From Mercurialis annua (lineage: Eukaryota > Streptophyta > Magnoliopsida > Malpighiales > Euphorbiaceae): a stretch of 64,000 bases of DNA. Below the pieces are notes generated by a model that was given only the letters and a program-made list of their open reading frames with translations, made no database searches and was not told the DNA's origin. Shown here in pieces: positions 11,683-24,200 of this stretch; position 1 is the first letter of the stretch; each line of letters opens with the position of its first letter. The stretch covers positions 16,321,001 to 16,385,000 of the forward strand of contig NC_065573.1 of the NCBI RefSeq assembly GCF_937616625.2, written 5' to 3'. The position numbers and the translations under genes were made by a program.

Positions 11683-13431
11683 AGAAAACGTTTATAGTAC
11701 GTTTTCTTCTCTGATCGATATATTCTCTGAAAAACGGCTTTGATACGTCGAGTTTGTTTGGTCGATATCTCTCTATTTCGATATCGGAATTTGATGTTCT
11801 TTATATCAAATCGAACCTATCGACGTCCTCTTCAACTCTACCATTTTTGTTTTGTGAAATTAGGCTGGAAAATATATCAAACTTGTGACTTAAGTTTCGG
11901 CCAAGACGTCCTTTTTGGTTCGTCGTGCTCCGGCCATTTTCTCGCTAAAGTTTGGATTAGCGAAAGAACTGTGAGTTTATACTATTACTATTAAATATTA
12001 AGTAAAGTATATTTATTTTATATATGAAATATTCAATGCAAAGGTGTAAAACTATATTTGATTTTATGTGTAATGTGAAGATATTTATGAATAGATATGC
12101 TAGCCTTTGCTATTGAGATTGAATTATTATTTTAATATTCAATATGTGAAGATTTACTGTGTTTGAAATAAGTTATTGAATTGTTTTGGAATATGACTGA
12201 AAGGTGCTTAGCTAAATGGTGTTATAATGAAAGAGGTGTTTATTTGAATCTATATGATTATTTGATTGTTGTAAAGATTTTATACTTATGACATATTGAT
12301 TCATTGTTGATAAATGTGATATGCCTTTTTAGTTATTGGATAGTCATTTGATTTGGTAAATGATGCATAAAAGTGTTTGTTGTTGAAATTGTTTTGAGAT
12401 TTGGTTTTGTGGCCAAATGGTGAATTGGTTGTGCTTAAATGGTTTGAGATTTATAATAGTGATATGCCACTCTGTAATGATGTATATGAGAGGTGATGAG
12501 TTGTGATATGCACCGGTGATTATGTGCTGAGATAGAGATATGCACATGGGAGAATATTTTATTTGGTGTCAATGCGCATGACACCGGGCTGAGTCCTGAA
12601 CGATGGTCGGTGAAGGGAGAAGGGCCGAGCCTGCTAATGGAGAGGAAGGGTTAGCCGTCAGGTGGCCTAGAAAGAGTTTGGCTAGGCTGTAAGCCAGTGT
12701 TGTGTTCCTGGTTACAGACCTAGGGTTTGGTGAATTATTACAGAGATGGATATCATGATCGTTGACATGATACAGTATGTTCATGTGATTATGAGTTTTA
12801 AAGATGTGGAACATATTCGGTATGCCTTCTGTGTTTTTGAAAAATGATTTAACTTGCTTATAAGTGATTGTCTATAGTATTAATGCTATAGACTAATTAA
12901 GATTCTATTGAGTTTAAAAGTATTTTCTATAAATACTTTCAAGGTATTTGAAAAGTGTATAGATGTTGAATTCAATTGAGAAGAGTTTTGAAAATGATTT
13001 CAAAAGAGTATATTTTACATAAAGTGGTTTTAAAGTGTTTTTACCCTTTATGTAATATTTATTAGTAATATTGTGAACTCACTCAGTTTTATACTGACCC
13101 CGTTGTCCATCCAATTTTACAGGAAAGTAAATGATGATCCGATGAAAACTTACGAAGTTTTATTTCCTCAGAAGTCATTTTATTCAAGACATGAAAAGAA
13201 GATTTGTATTCTAGAAGTCCGCAGTAGACTAGTGTTTTAATGTTCATGTATTAAGTATTTTAACTCTGATATTTATTTTAAATGGGGTCATAGTATTATA
13301 AAACACTTTTATGAATGAATATTTAATTTGAAAGAGAAAAAATTACAATGTTTTCAGGCTTGCTACGGGTTACGGAGCTACCACTCCCATTCCCTAGCGC
13401 CGGTCTCGACTCGAGATTTTGGGTCGTGACA

Positions 13432-13640
13432 GCATGCTGCTGAGGAAAGGATGGACAAATTTTTTGATGCTGCTGCTGGAAATAGTCGGGTTGCTGTTGA
13501 GGACAAAGAGGACGTAGTTTTTCCAGTTGCTGTTGTTAATGGCCGAGCTGTTGCTGAGGAAAGAGGGGACCGGTTGCTGTTGTTGTGGAAAATGGCCAAG
13601 CTGCAGCATAACAAATGGGAGACGTTGTTAGGGCGGGAAG
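13432..13640 (+). repeat. CTG-rich low-complexity segment (right half)
   Basis: This continues the segment at 10921-11070 after the solo LTR. The repeated GCTGCTG and GGAAATNG.CGGGTTGCTGTTG pattern gives open frames on both strands (13451-13648 +, 13378-13677 -). Such open frames are expected from CTG-biased sequence and are not called as genes. Confidence 0.5.
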
Positions 13641-14165
13641 AGTTATGAGTAGGGTAGATACATCTCCATTTATTCATATTTGGAAAACGAAGGCCCCTCC
13701 TAGAGTAAAGTTCATTTGAATTGTGTTTTACAATAGAGTTCCAACACCTGACTTCCTAGCTAGAAGATCAATTATCGATAAAGATAATAATAAATGCTCT
13801 ATGTGTGCGGTGGAGAAAACGCAAGGTCATCTTTTCATACATTGTCGGATTGTAAGAGAAGTTTGGTGTGAGATTCGTTATAAACTTTGTGAGATTCTTT
13901 ATAAACTTGACGTCATGTGGGTTTTTCCGAATTCTTTAGTTGATTTTTACATGCAATGGATGAAAATTATTTCAAGTGGTCCATATTGTGAGTTATGGTG
14001 AATTCTTTGATTTTTGGTGTCCGGGAGATTTGGAAATGTCGAAACAATAGAATTTTGCAGGATAAAGAAAGTTCAAGTGTGGATGTGAATTCAATTGCTT
14101 TTCAAAAGCGGCCTTTTTATTTAAATGTTTTAATAGGAGATCTCACTTTGTGGTTTTTATAAAAT
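13641..14165 (+). pseudogene. Decayed LINE: C-terminal zinc-binding (zf-RVT) region
   Basis: The + strand reads IHIWKTKAPPRVKF (stop) then NRVPTPDFLARRS, CSMC...TQGHLFIHC and VREVWCE. This is the CxxC...HxxxxC zf-RVT motif of plant non-LTR retrotransposon polyproteins. Frame breaks occur near 13718 and 14001. The 3' end of the LINE is probably near 14165-14190, where A-rich sequence begins. Confidence 0.88.
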
Positions 14166-15150
14166 TTCGATTCATAAAAAAAATTATAAATAAAAAACTA
14201 ATTATTTATGACATGTTATCAATCCATAGTTCAATTATAATTTTCAATAAAATAGCAGAAATGGTCATATCAGATGTAAGCTGCATTAATCTCAAAGACT
14301 TCATCTATAGAAATCTCAAACTTCATATGCAAAAATTCAAAAATTCTTATGTAGAAATATTGATCTTCAAGCACAAAATAAATCTATATTAATTGATGAC
14401 AATATAATTAGCAGCCTTGACTGAAAAATGATATATTTTGCGAAAATGCCAAATCCATTTGTCTCTCAGTCAGCAATTTCTAGGGCTAACATCAATAATC
14501 TCATCATCACCATCATCATCATCTTCATACACTTGTAATGGCCCCATTGGACCATTGGAATGTGATGCTCTTTTGCCAGGGCCAGGATGGATATTCAGTA
14601 TAAAGTGGGGGGTCTTTGGACCCTAGTTTCTAAAATTTCTAATATCCACCTACTAAAATTTATTTTTAATTTTATAAATTCTGGTAAAATAATATTTTAG
14701 TCTGCTTTATACTATTTTGATAAAATAAAAGTTATTAAATAAGATTTTTGAATTCATTTATCTATACTTCTAGATTTATTTATTTCATTTTGTAACTTAA
14801 TAATATAATACTTACCAATTTTATCGGAGACAACTATAAATAAACAGAACTAAAGAAATTGATATTCTATTTGATATTATTATTAATGATGTAATTATAT
14901 AGTATTTCAAAATACAAAACTTTATTAAAAATCAATATAAATAATTTTATTTAATTTTTAATATTTCATATATATATACTTTGTATTACATAGGAATCCT
15001 ACTGCATAATGTTTTTGAATTCGTCAGTGTCTTTTGCTCATTTGATAAATTATTATTAATAAATTATGACATAAAAGACAGAATTTAAATTATAATTTAT
15101 ATAATTAAATATTACTTAATTTTATATCCAACAAAACAAAATGACAAATG
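14166..15150. other. AT-rich 5' flank of the first SSL gene
   Basis: There are no supported genes. A short CAT/ATC-rich microsatellite lies at about 14500-14530. The rest is AT-rich sequence typical of plant upstream regions, and the frames at 14150-14392 and 14438-14626 show no domain. Confidence 0.4.
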
Positions 15151-15157
15151 AGTTTCC

Positions 15158-15170
15158 TTATATATATATA
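15158..15170 (+). promoter_or_regulatory. Putative TATA box of the first SSL gene
   Basis: CTTATATATATATAAC lies about 80 bp upstream of the chosen ATG at 15247, leaving room for a ~50-nt pyrimidine-rich leader (TTTCTTTTCTCTCTGTTCTCCC). Confidence 0.6.
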
Positions 15171-15246
15171 ACTGCACTCAACACAAGAATTGTGCTTCAT
15201 TTAGTATTTGAAACCCATTTCTTTTCTCTCTGTTCTCCCAATAGCC

Positions 15247-18200
15247 ATGACTTACTCAAAGCTACATGTATGTGGAGCAATACTAGCACTCACCATCTCT
15301 CTCTTAATTGCCTTTAAAATTTCTAATTATAATTATCAACCATCTAATACTATTGATTATGGAGTTCTTCCCCTTCCGGGAACAGCGATCGGACCGGAAA
15401 GTTTTGCATTCGACAACCTTGGGCGGGGTCCTTATACCGGGGTAGGGGACGGTCGAATCATTAGATGGGAGGAAGACGAACAACGTTGGGTAGATTTTGC
15501 AGTTACGTCTCCACACAGGTACATATGCTTTAACATATGCATTTCATTTACATGTATGTAAATATTTTATCTTAGTAAATTAATGATCAATCGTATTGCT
15601 AATAAATTAATTTGTTGCCAAACTCGGTTGAATTCGCTTTTCCTTAAATTAAGGAAGAAGAATGTGCATGTATATCAAACTTGCATAAACATAATATGGA
15701 ACATTATAATATTATATTTTAGTAAATTGAAATGAATAGTTATCACAATCAATTATCAATATATTTATATTCGTTGTATATAATCGAGTCGATCTGAGTT
15801 TATTTTTTGGTTGTTTCATTGAGTTGAATTCTTAAAATAGAATTATATCAAATTAGAGTATAGTTTAAACTTTCACATTTTAAAAATCGAGTTGAGTTCT
15901 ACTTTAATGATGATTCGACGGGAAACAAACAACTATTACCTCGAAATACTAGGATATATGAATATTAATTTATATTTTTGATTTTGATTTTCAAATAAAA
16001 AAATGTGATTAAGTTCTATTAATGTTGCCAGAATTGCAGCATCGTTTTAAATATATTATTCTGTTTGTTAAGAGGGGTAGTAGTGGTCCAATATTAGGGA
16101 TTTCTGTATTGCTAGATTGCCTAAAACGATAATTTAGTTTGTTTGATAGTGGACTTTTTGTGGAGTAGGTGAGACACGCTAAACTTTATGCTTTTATTGA
16201 AATTTTTTTATGAATTTGGATGCAAATTCACTTTTTCAATTAAATAAATGATTTAGTTGTTGATTAAGATATATTTGGAATTAATTAAGTGGTTATTCAA
16301 GGCATGTAAAGAAAATTACTTAATTCATTTAGTTTTTACGAAAAACTGTTATTCTCTCAATTATTGTTTTTTTTTTGTTCAATTATGGAGAATCATCATG
16401 TGTATTTCGACAAACACTTTTTTAAATTCATATTCCATCATGCATTAGGACATATCCAACTTGGATATGTCCACTAGCTTTAGTTAGTGTTTGATCATGC
16501 TTAATTTTACAAATTGATCATTTTCAGCCACAAAACATTAATTTTGGATAAACTACAATTTTTTTTTTTAATTTATAACTCTTATAAATTAATCTTTATG
16601 TTGAACTTAATTTTCAACTTAGACCATATTTCAAGACATGCTAAAGTCTTATATAAATTTGATTTTTTATAAAATAGTCGGCCGCACACCTTATTTTGTG
16701 TAATTAACTAGATTTGCATTTAGATAACAATGAAAGACATAAGAAACACAATTCTTATCACCTTAATATATAAATCTTCATAAATTTATTAACTCTTAAA
16801 AATCGTGAGCGACGTCTAGCATTACATATTATGACTACCTAAATAGATATGAATGAGAAACATTCTAATGAACTGATGTTCATGATTAGCATATACTCAA
16901 TTCCCTTCATTACAAAATTTATGATCTCGATTAGTGTCATGTTTAGTTAAATACTAATGTCATGAATATATGACATTATCTCTCAATTATAATTCTTGAC
17001 AAAATATGATGTATACTAGAAAATTATTTACAGTATTAAATTTCCTTTTAAATGGTCATATTATCCTGGCTAAGAATTTATTCATCAAGAACAACTCAAT
17101 ATGACATAAAATCATATTCTCGTTCAACTGAAGTAATGAATCCTCTCAATACTGATCACTTATCTTCATATATAACTAACTAGAGCCAACACATTGCGTG
17201 ATCTTAGCTCATGAAAGATTTAGGGATAAGGAGTAGGGGTGGGCATGTACCGGTTAACCGGTTCATGAAGGTAATTTGTAAACCGGTCTATAATAGTACT
17301 ATTATTAAAATTAAAAAGTTAAATCTAAAATTTTAAACGGTTAACCATTAAATCAGTTAACCGTATAAAACAATTTGATTTGTCGGTTTTGCGGTTTTTA
17401 AGCATTAGAAAAATTAGGTATAAAAGAGATAAAATTTTGAATATAGTCTAATAATTAAACATTAATTTCTATTCTATTTAATTTTTCTAACAAACAAAAA
17501 GAAGCTATAAAAAATTCAAACTATATATAAACTATTTTTATGAACAGTTAAGTAAAAATCGATGTATATATATATAAAAAAAAAAAAACAAAACCCATAC
17601 AGACACCCCTCTAATTTACTATTTTTGTTCGAGAAGTCCCTACACCAAAGTTCGTCACGTCCGGGTCCTTGTACTTTGCAGAATCACATTTTGATATTCC
17701 TTTTTGTGTTTTTTTCAGTCCCTCTACTTACAATTTGTGATTTTTCCGGTACACAGAAAATGACTTAAGAAATTATAATTTATAATTTGAAATACTGGAA
17801 GAACAAATAAGGTAAGTAGAGGGACTTTACGAACAAAAAAAAATATAGGGGCTATTTGAAGAAAAATGGTAAAGTAGAGGGTCCTTCGTATGGGTTCTAC
17901 CTATATAAAATTATAATTATAGCAACCAAATTCAACTTTCCAAATATATAAATGTATAGTAAATTAATTTTTAATAGAAATATGGTTAGGGTTTGTGAAT
18001 TGTTATATGATCCATGTGAATTGTTATAAATTTTATATATTTCTATTTCAATTAGATAAATATTTTACTAAGAAAAATATTTTTTAAAAAATATTTTAAA
18101 AAAAATATTGTTTATATATATTCTCTTAAAATAAGAAAATATACTTATAAATAAAACATTTTTAATATAATTTTGTGTTTAGAATTTTTATGTGTGTAGA

Positions 18201-21200
18201 TTAAAAAATATATTTTATTTTAATCATATATATATATAATGATGATTTTTTATATTGTTAGATTTTTTCACAATGTGATAAATAAATATTATAAATGAAC
18301 ACTTAACTAATAAAATATTTAGTTACCATATCAATTAGTTAATGTACATATGATCAAACCGGTCTTATGACACATACAAGGCACATACTGGATATTAAAC
18401 TCTGTAGATCACTAAGCTTTCCTCAAATTACAGAAAGGTCACTAAAAAAACTTTTGTTACAAAATGGTTATTAAACTATACCTTTTATTACAAAGGGGTT
18501 CAGCCATCTAAAATGTTGCGTTTTAAGCAAAAACGCAACATTTTTGCTGACGTGGCATGCCAAAATTACAAAAAGAAACATAGTTGAGTGATCTTTTTGT
18601 AATAAGAGGTATTATCTAGTGATATTTTTGTAATTCACGAAAAGTTTAGTGTTATTTTTGTAACAACATAAACATTTTTGTAATAAAAGGTATAGTTCAA
18701 TGACCATTTTGTAACAAAAGTTTTTTGAGTGATCTTTATGTAATTTGAGTAAAGTTTAATGATTTACGGAGTTTAATATCCGGCACATACTACTAGCAAT
18801 AACATTTTCTTAAAGATGGCATCATTCCTATTGGCGAATCTTGACTATAATTTTTCGGAAGGCCAAATTATACGCATATAAATTAAATATTTAAAAATTT
18901 AAAATTATCAGGTATTTTATTAATGGTCAAAAAATTAAACTATATATGGTTATTTTTAAAAGAATTTAAAAAATAAATGGTTAAAAAATAAAAGTAGTAT
19001 TCGGCAATTTTTAGAAAATTTAGGGGGGTATAACCCCTCTATATCTCCATGAAGATCTGCCATTGATTATTTCTAACACTCAAAATATGGTACACAACTG
19101 CACAAAAGTATAAAGGAGTTCCTATTTGCCTTGGAAACCAAATCAGAGATAACCATAGTTCAACCATTCTTATGGAATCATACTCTTTTTTTTAGTAAGC
19201 CCATCCGGTTTCTAAGACTTCACCCTGACTAATCCGAATCCGACCTGTGTCGTGCACCTGGCATGGTGGGTGAGTCTACCAATGAGAATTTTTTTCATTC
19301 ACAAGGACTCGAACCCGAGACCTTGCTTAAGTGATACCAAGCCGCTTACCACTTAGACCAACCCCCATTGATGGAATCATACTCTTTCATAAGCTGTTAC
19401 TTTTAAAAAAACAGTCTTTCAGCGACAAATATTTCCGTCGGCAAAAAGGTAAAATCCGTTACTAAATAAATTATCCGTCGTTAAAAGGTTGAAATTCGTC
19501 GCTAAATCAAAATTTTTTCATCAGTAATTTACTGTTTTTCAGTAGTATTTACCATTTTTTTAAGCATTCTCATAGACTTAACCACTCATTTCGGTTGAAT
19601 TTGAACCATACCACAGAAAATTCTTGCAATGATCCTACACCTTTTTGATCATTGCCTTGGGAAAAAAGTTGGTTGTATTAAATGATTATCACATAAAAAT
19701 CAGACTCAATAATTTTATAAGATAAAATGAATAACTTTTAAGATGAATAACTATTAAAATAAATGTTCAAATCATATTATAATTTGCTAAAATTAAAAAG
19801 TAAGTTCACCTTGATAACAACAAAAACATTTGAATTTTGTGAATTGTATTTTTCTATTTGAAGTGCAACAGAATATAAATTTAACCTATTTTATATTGGA
19901 AAAAAATCTAAAATCTAAGCCACTGCAACTATTAAAATTTCATTCTCCAATACTGAAAAGTTAAAAAGAGAAATGAAAAAAAATAATATTTTAAAAATCG
20001 TTGCATTATTGATGAAATATTTTATTTTATTTATTTATATTTTGGGAAGAATATAATGATGCCCTTTTTGAAATGTCTAAAATAGTGAATTATTTTTGAA
20101 AAACTAGAAAAATAGTATTATAAAGATGAAGCTAGTTTACACCACACTTCTCAAAAATAAATTTACTGATTTATTGAATAATTAGACAAAATGATTGAAC
20201 CTTGATATTTTTTAGAGTAATTAATATTTAATTAATGAACAAATAAGAGTATAATTTAATTTAAGATTACAAAAAAAAAACACATTCAAAAAGTATGAAA
20301 TAAAATTTTCAATTAAAATATAATAAAAATTTATTTAAAATCTTTAATTGCGTTGACAAAACTCTTTGATCATACACTTCGGCGGTCCGCCCGTTCCATT
20401 CAACGATTATATTAAAATACAAATCGACTACTTGATATTTGGATGTATATAATTAAAATTTAAAAAGAAAAATAAAACATATTTAAAATCTATATTTTTT
20501 TGAACAAAAATATTAAATTAATAAAAAATAGTCCACCATAGATCTATAAGATGATTGATTAAAACCAGATTAGATTTTTGATGAAAATTATGAAAAAAAA
20601 AGAGAAATCAAGCTCATATAATATAAGCTCATATAATATAGAATCGAATTAAAAACAAACACAAAATTTACGTGGTTCGTCAATGACAACTCCACGGACA
20701 AAGGAACAAGTTTTATTCACTAATAGATGAATAATACAAAATAATGGTAGAGATGTTTTAAGGCCCAAACCCAACAATAAATCCAAATAATACTTTGATC
20801 GTACTAATCTGCCTCACACTCTTAAATTCTACAAACCATAACTTGTCTATTTATTGAGTTCTAAATAGGTTAAAGGAATAAGAAGTTCAAATCTAAAAAA
20901 GAATTTAGACTTTTTTTTCTACACAGATCCAATAATAACATAATCAACATCCAACACATATTAGGATAAATTATAGTCCTAAACTAATTAGAATTCTAGG
21001 AATAATCCTAACAACATCCCGCTTGACTAGAATTCTCTTGCATCTTCAATAAATTAGAATGACAATCAAATTCCACCTTCTACACTTCAACATAACAGAT
21101 TACTACAATTGAGGAACTCCAAACAAGCTCAAGAACCTCTTGAACTTGTCAATACAAAATGACACAATAGATAAATCAAATAACTTATCAACCAATTGGC

Positions 21201-24200
21201 ACGTACCTGCGAATTTGTTGGCCTTGATCTTGGCAATGTCATCAGTAGAATCTAGCAAAAGAGACGAAGTCGTAACTGATCCATCAATCTCATACAAACG
21301 GCCAACTCTATGAGCTTTCAATAACACCACAACATCTTTCACAATATCCAAAACCTCATTCCTTCCATAAAATTCATATCCACAAATTTCAAAAGTAGAT
21401 AGAGATGAGATTCTTACGCATTTCAGGAACATGTCGAACGTCGGTGAATGTTCTAACTTTTCCATCATGCATCTTGATCTTGACTGAACCAATGCCCAAA
21501 ATTCTGCAAGTTCGACCATTGCCCATAACTACAACTCCACTATTAACTCTGTTGTAGTCGGAAAACCAATCGAAATTGGCACAAATGTGATATGAACAAC
21601 CCGAATCTGCATAAAATTTCAAACTTATAGATTTCTGCTGCACTTTTGGACTAAACCGGTTCTTTGGGTTAAACCGGTTGTAGAACCAGCTCCCTTTAAA
21701 ACCTTAATCTCCACTTTAAACTGCTAGTACACTTCATGGTCTTCATCTGATTCATCTTCAACAATATTGGTTGAACGTTAGGCTTTCGATATTTTTTGCT
21801 TTTTAGATTTTTCCAACAATCAATCTTTAGATGCCCCTTCTTCTTGCAATAATTACATGTAGAGTTTTTGTGTTTCAGACACTTGTTATCGTAATCTGTC
21901 TTCATGCTAATACTGATTGTAAAGGCAGTATCAGACATCTGACTAGCATTCCGCATTAGCTCCTTATCCGTTAACTCCTTCGAAAATAGGGCATATGTAA
22001 TTCCCTCAACAGAAAGCGTATCATGATTAAATATTAAATTTTCACGAAATTGCTTATAATCAGAAGGTAATGAACGAAGCAACATAAGAGACAAATCTTC
22101 TTCATCATATTTAATATCCAGACTCTCCAAGTCAATTATAATGGAATTGAATTCCCCAAGGTGTGTTTTTAAAGACGTACCTTCAGCCATATGGAGCATA
22201 TGTAGACGGTTTTTGATAACAAGTTTACTGGTGAGTTTTTTCTTCAAGAACTGCGCTTCAAGTTTCTTCCCCAAATCCAAAGCGGATTTTTCGCGTAGAA
22301 CTTCACGCAAAATATCATCAGATAAACATAGTCGGATGGTAGATATAGCTCTCTCATCAAAATCTTCAATCTCGTCTTCAGTCATCTTCTCTAGCAGCTT
22401 CTCTTTCTCCAATAATGCTTTTTGCAATCCAGCTTGTGTCAAATAGTCACGCATCTTGATTTTCCATAAGACAAAACTTTTAGTGCGATCAAACTTCTCA
22501 ATTTCAAATTTTGTCATAGCCATATCAAAAACTTTCTCAAATAAATCACAAATCAGAACTGTCGCTCTGATACCACTTGTTGTGAGATTAGTCGTAGCGG
22601 AATAATAGAAAATAAATTAAGAAATCAAACTTATGACAAAATATAGAATCGAACTAAAAACAAACACAAGATTTACGTGGTTCGTCAATGACAACTCCTC
22701 GGGCAAAGGAACGAGTTTTATTCACTAATAGATGAAGAATACAAAAGAACGGTAGAGATTTTTCTAATTCCCAAACCTAACAATAAACCAAATAATGCTT
22801 GGTTGTACTAATCTGCCTCACACTCTTAAATTCTACACGTCATAGCTTGTCTATTTGTAGAGTTCTAAATAGGTCAAAGGAATAAGAAGTTCAATTCCAA
22901 AAAAGGATTTAGACTTCCTTTTCCTACACAGACCCAATAATGACATAATCAACATCCAACACATATTAGGATAAATTAATGTCCTAAACTAATTAGAATT
23001 CTAGAAATAATCCTAACACTAGGTACGAATTAATCAGGAAACCTAAGGTTCAAGAGGGATTTATTCGTATGTCGCAACAAATCCGGGAACATAGAGGTTC
23101 AAGAGGGACTAGTGTCAAATTAACAGTATTAGTTTGGAGATTAAGGAATCCACATATAATTATATCCAATATACTCCTAAGTTATGCTTAATCCAAAAAT
23201 TAAGATAAAAAGGCTGAGTTTTGATATTTGGTTTGTTGGTAAATGATGTGTACTTTATTAATAAAATGACTCAACTATTTATAAAGACAAAACCTTCTAA
23301 AATAGAAAATCTTATTCTAATTGGACTAAAACTCCTAAATACTGATAAATCTATACTACATATAAAAGAACAGATTGGGGGGGTGGGGGGGCAGGCACAT
23401 TTATATTAATGTCCTTTTCACTTATAAAATTTAATTATTAATTAAAAACTATTAAGATAATCATTAAAATTAGAGTACTAACTAAAATAAACTACAATGT
23501 TAAGATAAGTCAGAGTAGTAAACAAAATAAACTACTATATTGGTTATTAATTAAAATAAACTATTTTGACTATTTAATGATTACTATTCTAAATATTTTT
23601 GAATTATAAGGAATTCTAAATAAAGTAAACTAATTAAATGAACTACTATTTTATTTTTTATTTTTTATTTTCTATTAAATTTATCTATAATTATAAAATT
23701 TGAGTACCAATTAATTTTTTTTAAACAATTAAAATAGTCTTCTAACGTTTTTAATAAGATAAACTATTTCAAATTAACTATTATTTTAAATTTTATTTGA
23801 TAATTTGACGAGTCACACTACGAGCCACGTATGAAACACATAAAGCGACAATAGTACAAATAAATAGATAAATAATGGCTTTTGGATTAAAAAATCTGAG
23901 TCAACCTATTTGAGCTCTTTTTAGGCCAGTGTAAACTGACGTGAATAAAAAAATTTAAGATCTATTTATATCTATCTAAATTAAACGTCAAATCGACTGA
24001 AATTTGAATTGTTCATCACACATGAATGCAACAATATGTAAAATGACAAATAGTCAAAAAAGGCCAAACGTTTATCAAAATTTTCACTTATGTTCAAATC
24101 CAAAATATGGGTTTTTGTTTCACAAATGTCCAGATGTTTCAAAGTGTCCATATCGTCTCGAAATACAAATTTTTGTTTCAAAAATTTCCATCCACTTAAT

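Larger units (their letters stand above)
11071..13431 (+). mobile_element. Solo LTR, 2361 bp, with perfect 5-bp target-site duplication
   Basis: It starts TGTAATATCCC and ends GGGTCGTGACA, with GCATG on both sides (11066-11070 and 13432-13436). No second LTR or internal domain is present, so recombination between LTRs has removed the rest. It holds a 56-bp repeat cluster (11449-11661), a TATA box at about 11672-11682, an ACTCACTCAG block at about 13079 and the GCTTGCTACGGGTTACGGAGC block near its end. Its removal rejoins the CTG-rich segment within the LINE. It belongs to the same superfamily as the LTRs at 1-1152, 29904-31874 and 61015. Confidence 0.92.
20556..23018 (-). mobile_element. Internally deleted Ty1/copia retrotransposon, antisense in intron 1
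   Basis: The 5' LTR is at 22581-23018 (TGTTAGG...CTCACA on the minus strand) and a diverged 3' LTR copy is at about 20556-21013. The LTRs share the block around ACGTGGTTCGTCAATGACAAC and the TCCTAACA end. The primer-binding site TGGTATCAGAGC (minus strand) lies at 22564-22575, and a purine-rich tract adjoins 21013. Only gag, protease and the pre-integrase zinc region remain; integrase, RT and RNase H are gone, so the element is about 2.5 kb. The LTRs differ at many sites and no target duplication is seen, so it is old. The left boundary is approximate. Confidence 0.85.
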
